DNA of 64,000 nt from positions 20,409 through 84,408 of the forward strand of contig CANNZV010001630.1 in assembly GCA_947561585.1 (NCBI GenBank). Direction: 5' to 3'. The notes beneath the pieces are model-generated. The model was not told the DNA's origin. It saw only the letters and a list, made by a program, of their open reading frames with translations, and ran no database searches. The position numbers and the translations under genes were made by a program. This DNA is from Caprella mutica (Eukaryota > Arthropoda > Malacostraca > Amphipoda > Caprellidae). Shown here one piece after another: positions 43,200 to 52,857 of the stretch. Position 1 is the stretch's first letter. Every line of letters starts with the position of its first letter.

Positions 43200-46016
43200 A
43201 TGCCAAAAGATTCTTCTATAAAATCAGTTCTAATTATTGGTAGCGGGCCCATTATCATTGGACAAGCCTGCGAATTCGATTATTCAGGCTCACAAGCCTC
43301 TCGTTCTTTACGAGAAGAAGGAATTGAAGTTTCTCTAATAAACTCGAATCCTGCTACGATTATGACCGACCCGGTAACAGCAGACCACATCTATTTACTT
43401 CCTTTAACAGTCGAAAGCATCGAAAAAGTTCTCCAAGAACGACAAATTGATGCAGTTCTCCCAACTATGGGCGGACAGACAGCACTCAATCTGACCATAG
43501 AAGCGGGTAAACAAGGTGTTTGGGAACGCTATGGTGTTCGTATGATTGGAGTTGATTTGGATGCGATAGAAGTAACCGAAAATAGAGAAGCTTTTCGTCA
43601 ATTGATGATAAAGATAGGTTTGGATGTAGCCCCTTCTTTTATCGCCAATTCCTTTTTGGAAGGAAAAGAAGCGGCTCAAAAAATCGGTTTTCCATTGGTT
43701 ATTCGAGCTTCTTATACTTTGGGAGGTACGGGTAGTGGATTTGTACATAAACCAGAGGATTTTGATGAAGCACTCCGGCATGGCTTGAAAGCTTCGCCAA
43801 CACATGAAGTATTAATAGATAAAGCAGTACTGGGTTGGAAGGAGTTTGAATTGGAGTTGTTGCGAGATGATAATGACAATGTGGTTATTATTTGTGTGGT
43901 CGAAAACTTGGATCCTATGGGAATCCATACAGGAGATAGTATCACGGTTGCACCTGCGATGACTTTATCGGATACGGCTTACCAAGACATGCGAAACCAA
44001 GCCATAAAAGCGATGCGCTCACTTGGAAATTTTGCGGGAGGTTGTAATATACAGTTTTCACAAAATCCAGAAACGGAGGAATTGATTGTAATCGAAATCA
44101 ATCCACGAGTATCTCGTTCTTCTGCTTTGGCAAGTAAGGCGACGGGTTATCCGATTGCCAAAGTTGCTGCGAAGCTAGCAATTGGCTACACTTTGGACGA
44201 GCTGAAAAATCAGATTACTCAAAACACTTCCGCTTATTTTGAACCAACTTTAGACTATGTTATTGTAAAAATGCCTCGTTGGAATTTCGATAAATTTTAT
44301 GGAGCAGACCACAAATTGGGTTTGCAAATGAAGTCGGTAGGAGAAGTAATGGCGATTGGACGAAATTTCTTAGAAGCGCTTCAAAAAGCCTGTCAATCTC
44401 AAGAAAACAATCGAATGGGATTGGGTGCAGACAAAAAAGAATGGATTCGAACGAGCGATATTTTGGAGCGATTGGAGTTGGTGAGTGATGATAGAATTTA
44501 TCGTCTCAAAGATGCTTTACGTTTGGGGGTACCCGAACGAACCGTTCAAAAATTGACGAAAATAGACCCTTGGTTTATCAAACAAATAAAAAGACTCGTC
44601 AAACTCGAAGAAAAAATAATGCATTATAATGTAGCCGAAGATTTGTCCGAAGACTTTTTTAGACAACTAAAAGAAGTTGGTTATTCGGATGCGCAAATCG
44701 CCTGGCTCATGCGTATCACAGAAAAAGAAGTGACGCGTCAGAGAAAAAAATTGGGCATTTTCCGTACGTTTAAAATGGTAGATACTTGTGCGGCAGAATT
44801 TGAAGCAAAAACACCTTATTTCTATTCTACTTTCGATAAAGAAAATGAAAGTATTCCAAGTAACAAGAAAAAAATAGTTGTATTGGGTTCTGGTCCAAAT
44901 CGTATCGGACAAGGGATTGAATTTGATTATTGTTGTGTGCATGGTTTGCTTGCGCTAAAAGAGGCAGGCTATGAATCTATTATGATCAATTGCAATCCAG
45001 AAACGGTTTCTACAGATTTTGATGTAGCAGATAAACTTTATTTTGAACCTGTTTTTTGGGAACACATAGAAGAAATTTTAGACTTAGAAAAACCAGAAGG
45101 AGTCATTGTTCAGTTGGGCGGGCAGACTGCACTTAAATTGGCAGAACGCTTTACCAAAAAAGGCATTAAAATTTTTGGATCTAGCTTTGATGCAATGGAT
45201 TTGGCAGAAGATAGAGGACGTTTTTCGGATATGCTCAAGCAATTGAATATTCCTTACCCGAAATATGGTGTTGCAGACGATGTGGATGTAGCCTTTGAAA
45301 TTGCTAACAGGGTTAGTTATCCTGTTTTGGTGCGACCTTCTTATGTATTGGGTGGACAACGGATGCGGATTGTTATAAACGATGAAGAGTTGGAACGCCA
45401 TGTTTTGAGTATTTTCAAGCACATGCCTGATAATAAAGTCTTGATTGACCAATTTTTGGAACGTGCCAAAGAAGCCGAAGTCGATGCGATTTGTGATGGC
45501 GACGAAGTACATATCATGGGAATCATGGAACATATCGAGCCTGCAGGAATCCATTCGGGTGATAGTTCGGCGGTATTGCCAACCTATAGTTTGTCGGATG
45601 AGGTGCTGGAAAAAATGAAAGAATACACCAAGCAATTGGCTTTTGCCCTCAAAATAAAAGGACTCATCAATATACAGTTTGCTATAAAAAATGAAAAAGT
45701 CTATGTTATAGAGGCAAACCCACGTGCCTCTCGCACCACGCCTTTTATCGCAAAAGCTTATGGCGTGCCTTATCTCAATATTGCTACCCAAGTAATGATT
45801 GGAGCTAAGAAATTAAAGGATTTTAATATAGAGAAGAAACTAGAAGGTTATGCCATAAAAGTACCTGTTTTCTCTTTTGATAAATTTCCGAATGTGGATA
45901 AAAACCTTGGGCCCGAAATGAAATCGACTGGCGAAGCCATTCGATTTATTAAAGATTTGAATGATCCTTTCTTTAGAGAACTGGATAGACAACGGTCGAT
46001 GTTTTTGGCGATGTAG
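43200..46016 (+). CDS. carB: Carbamoyl-phosphate synthase large subunit, short form
   Basis: CarB makes carbamoyl phosphate from bicarbonate, ATP and ammonia supplied by CarA, for pyrimidine and arginine synthesis. Two homologous ATP-grasp halves are visible. The first starts VLIIGSGPIIIGQACEFDYS with IEINPRVSRSSALASKATGY, the second VVLGSGPNRIGQGIEFDYCC with VIEANPRASRTTPFIAKAYG. At 938 residues it lacks the C-terminal MGS-like allosteric domain (E. coli CarB has about 1073). The short form is usual in Bacteroidota. Regulation by UMP or ornithine through that domain is therefore absent. carA is not in the window. Confidence 0.96.
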   Translation: MPKDSSIKSVLIIGSGPIIIGQACEFDYSGSQASRSLREEGIEVSLINSNPATIMTDPVTADHIYLLPLTVESIEKVLQERQIDAVLPTMGGQTALNLTIEAGKQGVWERYGVRMIGVDLDAIEVTENREAFRQLMIKIGLDVAPSFIANSFLEGKEAAQKIGFPLVIRASYTLGGTGSGFVHKPEDFDEALRHGLKASPTHEVLIDKAVLGWKEFELELLRDDNDNVVIICVVENLDPMGIHTGDSITVAPAMTLSDTAYQDMRNQAIKAMRSLGNFAGGCNIQFSQNPETEELIVIEINPRVSRSSALASKATGYPIAKVAAKLAIGYTLDELKNQITQNTSAYFEPTLDYVIVKMPRWNFDKFYGADHKLGLQMKSVGEVMAIGRNFLEALQKACQSQENNRMGLGADKKEWIRTSDILERLELVSDDRIYRLKDALRLGVPERTVQKLTKIDPWFIKQIKRLVKLEEKIMHYNVAEDLSEDFFRQLKEVGYSDAQIAWLMRITEKEVTRQRKKLGIFRTFKMVDTCAAEFEAKTPYFYSTFDKENESIPSNKKKIVVLGSGPNRIGQGIEFDYCCVHGLLALKEAGYESIMINCNPETVSTDFDVADKLYFEPVFWEHIEEILDLEKPEGVIVQLGGQTALKLAERFTKKGIKIFGSSFDAMDLAEDRGRFSDMLKQLNIPYPKYGVADDVDVAFEIANRVSYPVLVRPSYVLGGQRMRIVINDEELERHVLSIFKHMPDNKVLIDQFLERAKEAEVDAICDGDEVHIMGIMEHIEPAGIHSGDSSAVLPTYSLSDEVLEKMKEYTKQLAFALKIKGLINIQFAIKNEKVYVIEANPRASRTTPFIAKAYGVPYLNIATQVMIGAKKLKDFNIEKKLEGYAIKVPVFSFDKFPNVDKNLGPEMKSTGEAIRFIKDLNDPFFRELDRQRSMFLAM

Positions 46017-46051
46017 AATTTCAAAAAAAAGCTTATATTCTTGCAATAAGT

Positions 46052-46096
46052 CACGACTAAAGGATGCACAATCCTTTAGTCGTGTAAACTTTTTAT
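46052..46096 (+). terminator. carB terminator
   Basis: A perfect 14-bp stem (CACGACTAAAGGAT / ATCCTTTAGTCGTG, loop GCACA) is followed by TAAACTTTTTATT. Confidence 0.85.
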
Positions 46097-46157
46097 TCCA
46101 TTCTTTGTTTCATTCCTGTTCAATTATGTTTTTTATAGAGTATCAATATTTTATTCA

Positions 46158-47045
46158 GTGGCAGTCTATTCAATAAAAGATTTGGAAAAGCTTTCGGGCA
46201 TCAAAGCGCATACCATCAGAATATGGGAACAGCGCTATGACATCTTGCGTCCTCAACGGACCAAAACCAATATCCGTTATTATGAAGACAATGACTTGAA
46301 AGTTATTCTCAATATTGCTTTGTTGAACAAAAATGGCTTAAAAATCTCCAAGATAGCAGAAATGTCTAACAATGAGATAGCGTCTAAAGTCGCTTCTATT
46401 TCAGAAGATAATTTTGAACATGGTACTCAACTAGACGCTCTAACCATTTCTATGATAGAAATGGATGAATATAAGTTTGATAAAATCATTACGACCAATA
46501 TCCAACAAATGGGTTTTGAGCGGACTATTCTAGAGGTTATTTATCCTTTTTTGGATAAGTTGAGTTTGCTTTGGTTGACAGGTTCTATAAATCCTGTACA
46601 AGAAAACTTCATGAGCTATTTGATTCGACAAAAGATCATTGTCGCTATCGAAAATGAACCCTATACTTTTGGAGATAATACTAAAAAGTTTCTGATTTAT
46701 TTGCCCGAAGGAGAGAGTCAAGAATTGAGTTTATTGCTCATGCATTACTTGTTGAAATCTCGTCGGAATAAAGTTGTTTATTTGGGACAAAATATTGCTA
46801 TCGAAGATTTAAAAGATGCTTGTAAAATACATCAACCTGACTTTATTTATACCATGATAACGGAAGCCTATTCGAAGCAACCTGTATTGAATTATATCGA
46901 ACAGTTAAAGAAAGTATCTCCCAAAGCACATTTATTGCTTTCGGGATATCAAGTAGTTGCGCAGCATATTCCCAATAAAGGCAAACAGACCATTTTGCGG
47001 AGTTTGGAGGAAACAATTTCTTTTTTGGATGACATACAAAAATAA
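46158..47045 (+). CDS. MerR-family regulator with CarH/LitR-like cobalamin-binding-type domain
   Basis: A 295-residue protein starting at GTG 46158. The N-terminal MerR winged helix reads YSIKDLEKLSGIKAHTIRIW, then TNIRYYEDNDLKVILNIALL. A helical bundle (about 85-175) and a Rossmann-like domain (about 175-290) with KVVYLGQNIAIEDLKDACK follow, the layout of CarH-type photoreceptor repressors. In CarH the lower cobalamin ligand is the His of a G-E-x-H-E-L-G-like motif; the matching segment here is PEGESQELSL, with Gln. Cobalamin binding and light sensing are therefore doubtful. Targets are unknown; carotenoid genes are not in the window. Confidence 0.83.
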   Translation: MAVYSIKDLEKLSGIKAHTIRIWEQRYDILRPQRTKTNIRYYEDNDLKVILNIALLNKNGLKISKIAEMSNNEIASKVASISEDNFEHGTQLDALTISMIEMDEYKFDKIITTNIQQMGFERTILEVIYPFLDKLSLLWLTGSINPVQENFMSYLIRQKIIVAIENEPYTFGDNTKKFLIYLPEGESQELSLLLMHYLLKSRRNKVVYLGQNIAIEDLKDACKIHQPDFIYTMITEAYSKQPVLNYIEQLKKVSPKAHLLLSGYQVVAQHIPNKGKQTILRSLEETISFLDDIQK

Positions 47046-47083
47046 AAAAAGGTCGATTTGAAGCTTCAAATCGACCTTTTTTT
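47044..47083. terminator. Bidirectional terminator between merR gene and glycoside hydrolase
   Basis: 17-bp arms (A7 then GGTCGATTTG and its complement ending T7) flank AAGCTT, between convergent genes. Confidence 0.93.
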
Positions 47084-47097
47084 ATGGCTATATGTTT

Positions 47098-48957
47098 TTA
47101 TTTTTTCAATACTTTTTTAGAAATAATTTTATTGATGGTAGTCATTTGGAATAAATAAACACCTGAAGGAAAGTCTACCGTATTGACCAAAACCTGATAA
47201 GAACCTTCACTCTGAAGAGGTGTTTCCAATACTCTACGAATCAACTTCCCAGAAATATCATATAAATCAATGGCTACATTTGAACGATCTTGAATGCTAT
47301 AGTTGAGAATCAATGAATCTTCAAATGGATTGGGGAAAACGGTTAAATCAAAATCCGTTGGAGGTTCAAAATCCATGTTTTCTATAGGAGTCAAAAATAC
47401 AGGTGTACCTGTCAATGCAATATCCTGAGCACTTATAATATCGGTTAAACCTGTTTTGGCATGATTCCATTTTTTGACTTCTACAAATTCCATATTCCAA
47501 TCTTCGGGAAAAGAAAAAGTAGCATTAGCAACTTCGCTTTCATCTAGGTTTGTTTCTGCCCAAAGGACATAAGTATGTGTGTCATTTTCTGGATTTTTAA
47601 ATGCCGTTCCTTTTACGTTTGAGGGTAAATTCAAATCTGCGGCATGAACAGGGTCATAATCGAGTGCTTGTAGAATCTTAGACGTAGTATGATAACCAAT
47701 TCCTGCATTGGTTGGTTTGTGTTGATACGGTTCTACGACAGAAATGGGTTTGTATAAACCCATGAAATTAAATTCGTTTTCATCTGCCAAAGAATTGGCT
47801 TCGGCTAAATTGAATACATGATACTGATCAATGCCTATTTCGATACTAGCAATCAATGACTTTATCATATAATTGAGTTGTGCCTCGTCGGAACCAATAA
47901 ATTCACCATACTTAACTCTCGGAATATTGGTTTCTGTAATGATCCATAATTTTTCGGGATAAGCACTTCCATATCCATGTTTTTCAAGTACATCTTCGAA
48001 TTCGTACTTCAAGTCAACAAGCCCTTGTACGGCTCTATCCGAGTGGCGGAAATATTCAAATCCAGAAATAAGATTACTCCATTCTCTAAGACTATTGTCT
48101 ATATGTGGATAAGAATGATAACTCAAAACATCAAAATAAGCTCCTCCTTTTAGCGGAAAATTGCTATTGGTACTGCCGTTTTCTGGATTGTCGGTATTTC
48201 GTAAAATAGCATCTAAAAAACTAGGGTAACCCAATCCTCCTACGGCAACATAAGAGTCGGGATCTAGGGCTTTGATAACCTCGTAACTAATACGCAAAGT
48301 ACGGATATAATGAAAAATAGGAGCTTTCAATTTGTATTCACAAGGGTCGGGATTGTTTTCCCACCAATTTCCTTCGGAGCCGATTGGTTCGGTCGAATTG
48401 GAGGTGAAAGCAAAATCTGGTTCGTTCCATATTTCCCAAAATTTCACATGATCTTTGTACAAAGAAACTGTTTTATATAAGTATAAAGCGTAAAAATTGT
48501 CGTCATTGATGGGCGTTCCATTCTCTCCATTGTCCCAAATCGGAAGATAAATATTGGCAAAAAGATGTGAAGGTTCATCGGCGCAATATTTAGTTGTTTC
48601 TCGATGGTCTGGTTTTGGACTTTGGAGAAAACAGGTATTATCATTGAGTCCCAATTTCTTGTAATGGTCAAAAGTAGCTGTTCGTATGCCATAACCCCAA
48701 TGTTCCAAAAAATCTTCTGGAAGTGTTGGGCGCAAGGCTTGTACGCCAATTCCTTCTATACCCAATTCCGAATTGCCTGCGGCAATATCGGCTAATTGTT
48801 CGTCAGTCCAGCCTTCATACCAACCCATATTGCTAGCAAAAAAGGCTTTTCCTGTATAGGGCTCAACTTGGTCATTGGCGGTATAATCTACTTGTTCTTG
48901 TGACCAAGTAGTGCTAGATACAATTGTAAATACTAAAAATAATATAAACTCTCTCAT
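47098..48957 (-). CDS. Secreted glycoside hydrolase-like protein (clan A type) with T9SS type A sorting domain
   Basis: A 619-residue protein with a signal peptide (about 19 residues, ending TTWSQ). The catalytic (beta/alpha)8-like domain carries VKFWEIWNEPDFAF (the NEP acid/base Glu of clan GH-A) and EKLWIITETNIPRVKYGEF, whose Glu is the likely nucleophile. The layout is closest to GH39-like or GH5-like enzymes. About residues 540-619 are a Por-type C-terminal domain (VFPNPFEDSLILNYSIQD, ISGKLIRRV, GVYLFQMTT) for type IX secretion. The substrate, probably a polysaccharide or glycan, cannot be named. A TATCTTTG box lies about 210 bp upstream. Confidence 0.83.
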   Translation of the reverse strand: MREFILFLVFTIVSSTTWSQEQVDYTANDQVEPYTGKAFFASNMGWYEGWTDEQLADIAAGNSELGIEGIGVQALRPTLPEDFLEHWGYGIRTATFDHYKKLGLNDNTCFLQSPKPDHRETTKYCADEPSHLFANIYLPIWDNGENGTPINDDNFYALYLYKTVSLYKDHVKFWEIWNEPDFAFTSNSTEPIGSEGNWWENNPDPCEYKLKAPIFHYIRTLRISYEVIKALDPDSYVAVGGLGYPSFLDAILRNTDNPENGSTNSNFPLKGGAYFDVLSYHSYPHIDNSLREWSNLISGFEYFRHSDRAVQGLVDLKYEFEDVLEKHGYGSAYPEKLWIITETNIPRVKYGEFIGSDEAQLNYMIKSLIASIEIGIDQYHVFNLAEANSLADENEFNFMGLYKPISVVEPYQHKPTNAGIGYHTTSKILQALDYDPVHAADLNLPSNVKGTAFKNPENDTHTYVLWAETNLDESEVANATFSFPEDWNMEFVEVKKWNHAKTGLTDIISAQDIALTGTPVFLTPIENMDFEPPTDFDLTVFPNPFEDSLILNYSIQDRSNVAIDLYDISGKLIRRVLETPLQSEGSYQVLVNTVDFPSGVYLFQMTTINKIISKKVLKK

Positions 48958-49304
48958 TATTTTGATGGCTTTGTGCTGTCAATTAATTATTCTCTTTATA
49001 CCTATAGCGAGGTATAATCATATAGTGACAGAGGGAATTAAATTTATAGCTGAAAGGAGCTCTAAATCGTAAAATCGGTTAATGGAAAGGGAATTGTTTT
49101 GCAAGCATAGCTAAAAAAAGAAAAATTGCTAAAATTAGCTATCAATAAAATTACTGCGAAAGGTTTTACAAAGATACATTATTTTTCAGTCAGAAGCTAG
49201 GTTGAGTTAAATATATTTAAAATAAATATATTTTGATTTTTATAAATCAACTTAATAGAGATATACTGGACTCTTTGAACTAGCTTTTTTGTGTCAAGCA
49301 CTTC
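48958..49304. other. Intergenic region between hydrolase and GNAT genes
   Basis: 347 bp of AT-rich DNA without a gene. Minus-strand TATCTTTG (49176-49169) fits TAnnTTTG and is the only clear signal; it would give the hydrolase mRNA a leader of about 205 nt. No stable hairpin was seen. Confidence 0.5.
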
Positions 49305-49781
49305 TTATATATTCAATGATTTATACATAAGTTTGTGCATCCCTATAGGTTTTATTTCATAAATATCACCAATTTGGCAAAAGCCCATTTTTAAATAATA
49401 ATCTGCTGCAGTAATTCTTGCATTGCACCACCAAGCATCGACCTTTTTTTTTCTCAAAAGGTCTTCTCCAAATGCTATAATGGAAGAACCTGCTTTTTGA
49501 GTTCTAAAGTCTTTTAGTGTAGCCATTCCTCGCAAGCGGTATTGGGTTTTTTCCTTTATTTGAGGATGGTTTTCTTTGAAAAAAGAAGCAATACTAATCA
49601 GTCGTTCTTTGTGAAATGCGCCTATATGAAAATTGAAGGATTCAAAATCACCTGGATAATGACAAGCTTCAATAGATTGATGAGGACGGAGAACTTTGAA
49701 CCGTAATTTGTAAGTGTCCTTAGGTACAATTGTACGGACTTCGAAAGTAAAAGGTACAGGCATATTGTGATTTGTTTTCAT
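49305..49781 (-). CDS. GNAT-family N-acetyltransferase
   Basis: A 158-residue protein with the GNAT layout. The central strand and acetyl-CoA pyrophosphate loop are YRLRGMATLKDFRTQKAGSS, the R/Q-x-x-G-x-G/A loop being represented by RTQKAGSS. The later segment AWWCNARITAADYYLKMGF is the typical last helix-strand with N-A and G-F. Family resemblance is to small uncharacterised GNATs in Bacteroidota; the substrate is unknown. The true start could be ATG 49781 or the second Met (MPVPFTFEV). Confidence 0.8.
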   Translation of the reverse strand: MKTNHNMPVPFTFEVRTIVPKDTYKLRFKVLRPHQSIEACHYPGDFESFNFHIGAFHKERLISIASFFKENHPQIKEKTQYRLRGMATLKDFRTQKAGSSIIAFGEDLLRKKKVDAWWCNARITAADYYLKMGFCQIGDIYEIKPIGMHKLMYKSLNI

Positions 49782-49841
49782 ATAGCATTAAAAAATAATG
49801 TAAAAAAGACTAAAAATCAACACATAGAGGATATAAATTTA

Positions 49842-49861
49842 TATATTTGTGTTTATATTTG
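49842..49861 (+). promoter_or_regulatory. Two overlapping TAnnTTTG elements before the OmpA-like gene
   Basis: TATATTTG occurs twice 12 bp apart (49842-49849 and 49854-49861), in the divergent region between the GNAT and OmpA-like genes. The start codon is at 50047, so the leader would be about 180 nt. -33 boxes are not convincing. Confidence 0.35.
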
Positions 49862-50046
49862 TTTTTGCTATACTTATATATAACTAAGCGAACAACAATT
49901 TTTTAAGGTAAAACGTATTTTATTGATTAAGAAGTCTTTTTATAAAGAGTTCTTTCAATTTACGATTAGGAATCCATGAAGTGTCAATTTCCATTCTAAT
50001 ACTCTTGCCTTTTTGCTTTTTAGAAAACATACATTCGTTAAAGATA

Positions 50047-50736
50047 ATGAAACGCTATCTATTCACAATATCTATTATTATTGGTATTTTGCCTAGTATA
50101 TTTGGGCAATACTGTTTGCAGGTCGCTGTGTACGACCATGCAGTACAAGATAGATATTTTGACTCTATTAAAGGAAATTGTCAGCTTACTTGTAGCATTG
50201 ATTCTTTGGGTTTCCATACTTACTTTCTCCAAACATTTAAGACTATCGAGGAGGCTCAAATAAAAGCAAAAGAACTATTTAATCTTGGCTATAGAAACAC
50301 CCAAGTATATGTCATTAAGGGACAGAATACAGTAAATTTTCACCCACCTGTTCCGCCACCTATCATTCGGTCGGAAAATAAAATTTTTATAGAGCCTATT
50401 TTTTTTGATGCAGGTTCCAGTTATTTGCGTTCCTCTTCATACGAATCTCTAGATGTGTTGAGTACACATGTAATCAATAATCCGAATTGTAAGGTTTATA
50501 TAGAAACATACCATGATAAAGGGTCTTTATATAGTAAAGATCTAAGTAGAAAGAGAGCTCGAAAAGTTAGAGATTATTTAACAAAACAAGGAATTTATTC
50601 TTACCGACTCCATATCATTTTGTACGAAATTCCTGAAAAACTAAGCAAGAAAAATTCAGCAATGCGTTTTAAACGAAGACTTGATTTAAGAATTTTGGGT
50701 CAAGGAGATGTTGAAATTTATAGTACTAGAAGATAA
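50047..50736 (+). CDS. Exported protein with SPOR-like N-terminus and OmpA-like C-terminus
   Basis: A 229-residue protein from ATG 50047 (MKRYLFTISIIIGILPSIFG, then Q), a clear signal peptide; the upstream GTG 49981 is rejected. About residues 25-90 resemble a SPOR-type repeat unit (CLQVAVYDH...HTYFLQTFKTIEEAQIKAKELFNLGY.NTQVYVIKG). About 105-225 is a divergent OmpA C-terminal domain: PIFFDAGSSYLRSSSYESLD, VYIETYHDKGSLYSKDLSRK and RARKVRDYLTKQGIYSYRL. OmpA domains bind peptidoglycan diaminopimelate. It is probably periplasmic or at the outer membrane. The stop lies 4 bp from the convergent lipoprotein gene. Confidence 0.72.
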   Translation: MKRYLFTISIIIGILPSIFGQYCLQVAVYDHAVQDRYFDSIKGNCQLTCSIDSLGFHTYFLQTFKTIEEAQIKAKELFNLGYRNTQVYVIKGQNTVNFHPPVPPPIIRSENKIFIEPIFFDAGSSYLRSSSYESLDVLSTHVINNPNCKVYIETYHDKGSLYSKDLSRKRARKVRDYLTKQGIYSYRLHIILYEIPEKLSKKNSAMRFKRRLDLRILGQGDVEIYSTRR

Positions 50737-50740
50737 AATA

Positions 50741-51304
50741 CTATAAAAAAATTGTTCGAATGGCTACATTTTGCTCACTAGAATTGAACCTAAATTGTTG
50801 TGTGTTTTCAATTGAAAAACCTTTTTGAGCTTCGTATTGTAACACTTGTTTGGTTTTCGCTAAGATAGAATTACTGCTGTTTCTTATTTTTACTTTAGAC
50901 ACTTCTTTTTGTTCAAAATCAATCCACACTTCTTGCGTTTTTAGAGAAGCATCTTGCGCTTTGTAATAGACTTGTTGCAGCTCATTGTCAATAATGATAC
51001 TATCGATTGTATACAAATCCAACCAAGCCGTTTTGTTGATATTCGATTGACTAAAAGTTGCTAGTTCTTCAGAAAAATTGATTATTTCCAATCTTTTCTC
51101 TTCTTCTTTTCCATTTAGTATTATTTTTTTTGTCAAACGAATATTACTTTTATCCAAGCGATTTATTTCTTCTTGGAAATATGTTTCTAAATCAAAAAAA
51201 GCAATGTTTTGGACAGATCTATTTGCAGGAACTTTGGTTTGCTGACAAGCAGTCAAAACAAAAAAGAAGAGCGATAAAAGGAAGAAAGGTGTTTTTTTTA
51301 ACAT
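50741..51304 (-). CDS. Hypothetical lipoprotein in the gpmI operon
   Basis: A 187-residue protein with lipobox signal MLKKTPFFLLSLFFFVLTAC, so it is lipid-anchored. The mature part is a mixed alpha/beta domain with no family I recognise. It contains regular beta-strand patterns (WLDLYTIDSIIIDNELQQVY, QEVWIDFEQKEVSKVKIRN). It starts 3 bp after the gpmI stop, so it is the last gene of a three-gene operon. Function unknown. Confidence 0.75.
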   Translation of the reverse strand: MLKKTPFFLLSLFFFVLTACQQTKVPANRSVQNIAFFDLETYFQEEINRLDKSNIRLTKKIILNGKEEEKRLEIINFSEELATFSQSNINKTAWLDLYTIDSIIIDNELQQVYYKAQDASLKTQEVWIDFEQKEVSKVKIRNSSNSILAKTKQVLQYEAQKGFSIENTQQFRFNSSEQNVAIRTIFL

Positions 51305-51307
51305 TAT

Positions 51308-52856
51308 TTAGCTTGAGGCAACGATTAGTTGATTGCCTGTCATTATAGAAGGAATCGGAATATCCATGAGCTTCAAAATAGTAGGAGCAATATCTGCCAA
51401 TTTTCCATCCTGAAGGCTAACATTTTTTTCATTATTGGAGACATAAATACAAGGAACTAAGTTGGTCGTATGAGCCGTATGCGGACTTCCGTCCTCATTT
51501 ATCATAAAATCAGAATTGCCATGATCGGCAATAATTATAGCATCGTAATCGGCTGCTTGTAAACTTCCTAGCAAGCGTTGTACACAGCTATCAACAGTTT
51601 GGGCAGCAACTTTAGCAGCCTCGAAATCACCTGTGTGTCCGACCATATCTGTATTGGCATAATTGAGACAAATAAAATCGGGTTGATTTGCTTCAATATC
51701 TTTTAGAATCGTATCCGTAATTTCGACAGCACTCATTTCGGGTTGTTGGTCATAAGTAGCTACTTTAGGCGAAGGAATCATCAAACGACGTTCGCCTTCG
51801 AAAGGAGCTTCTTGTCCGCCTGAAAAGAAAAAAGTAACGTGTGGATATTTTTCGGTTTCGGCTATTCGTACTTGAGTTTTTTGAACATCAGAAAGCACTT
51901 CTCCCAAGGTCGATACGAGGTCTTCTTTCTCAAATAAGACCTTTACATTTTTAAAGGATTCATCATAACGAGTCATTCCTGCATAGTGCAAATTTAGTTT
52001 TTGCATATTGTATTCAGGAAAATCATTTTGAGTCAGTACTTCTGTAATTTGGCGGGGACGGTCTGTTCTGAAATTGAAACAAATAACACAATCGCCTTCT
52101 TTTATAATCGCCTTCTTTTATGGTAGCGACGGGTTTTCCCAAGTCGGTACAAACGATAGGATTCAAAAATTCATCGGTTTCTCCTTGGGTATAGCGTTCT
52201 TTTATTTTCTCAACAATATCCATACAAGGTTCTCCTTGACCTTTTACGAGCAAATCATAAGCTAATTGGATACGTTCCCAACGTTTGTCTCGGTCCATCG
52301 CATAATAACGTCCGATAACACTGGCCAACTGTACATTGAGCGGAGCAATATGTTTGATTAAATCTACCAAATAATTGGCGCCCTTGGTTGGTGCGGTATC
52401 TCGACCATCCATAAAAGCATGAATGAAAACGTTTTCGCAGCCATTGGCAGATGTAATATCACAAAGGGATTTGAGGTGATTGATATGAGAATGAACGCCT
52501 CCATCAGAAAGTAAGCCTATGAAGTGAATAGCTTTATTCTTTTCTTTGGCATAATTGATACAATCTAATAAAGCTTGGTTACTATGCAAGGTTTTTTCCT
52601 CGATAGCTTTGTTGATACGAGCCAATTCTTGATACACGACTCGACCTGCACCTATATTTACATGACCAACTTCTGAATTTCCCATTTGCCCTTCAGGCAA
52701 ACCGACTTGACCACCAAAAGTAACCAATTTGCTATGCGGATATTTTTCGTATAAACTGTCTACAAAAGGCGTTTTTGCTTGCTGAATGGCATCTGCTTCG
52801 GACTTAGTACCCAATCCCCAACCATCTAAAATAATAAGTGCTACTTTTTTACTCAT
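51308..52856 (-). pseudogene. gpmI: 2,3-bisphosphoglycerate-independent phosphoglycerate mutase, split by a 16-bp tandem duplication
   Basis: GpmI interconverts 3- and 2-phosphoglycerate in glycolysis. The N-terminal part (from ATG 52856) has ALIILDGWGLG and QMGNSEVGHVNIGAGR (catalytic Ser), DGGVHSHINH, FMDGRDTAPTKG, and IGRYYAMDRDKRW. The frame is lost at VATIKEGD, where a 16-bp unit occurs twice in tandem (52090-52105 and 52106-52121). The C-terminal half, with DFICLNYANTDMVGHTGDFE, IIADHGNSDF and PHTAHTTNLVP, reads on in another frame to 51308. The total length minus 16 is exactly 511 codons, the normal GpmI size, so nothing else is broken. Operon: methyltransferase-gpmI-lipoprotein, with 1- and 3-bp spacings. 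Confidence 0.9.
52090..52121. repeat. Exact 16-bp tandem duplication inside gpmI
   Basis: AATCGCCTTCTTTTAT occurs twice in direct succession. The first copy falls in the coding sequence where IKEGD is expected; the second shifts the frame by one. Slipped replication or an assembly join would both give this. Confidence 0.95.
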
Positions 52857-52857
52857 C

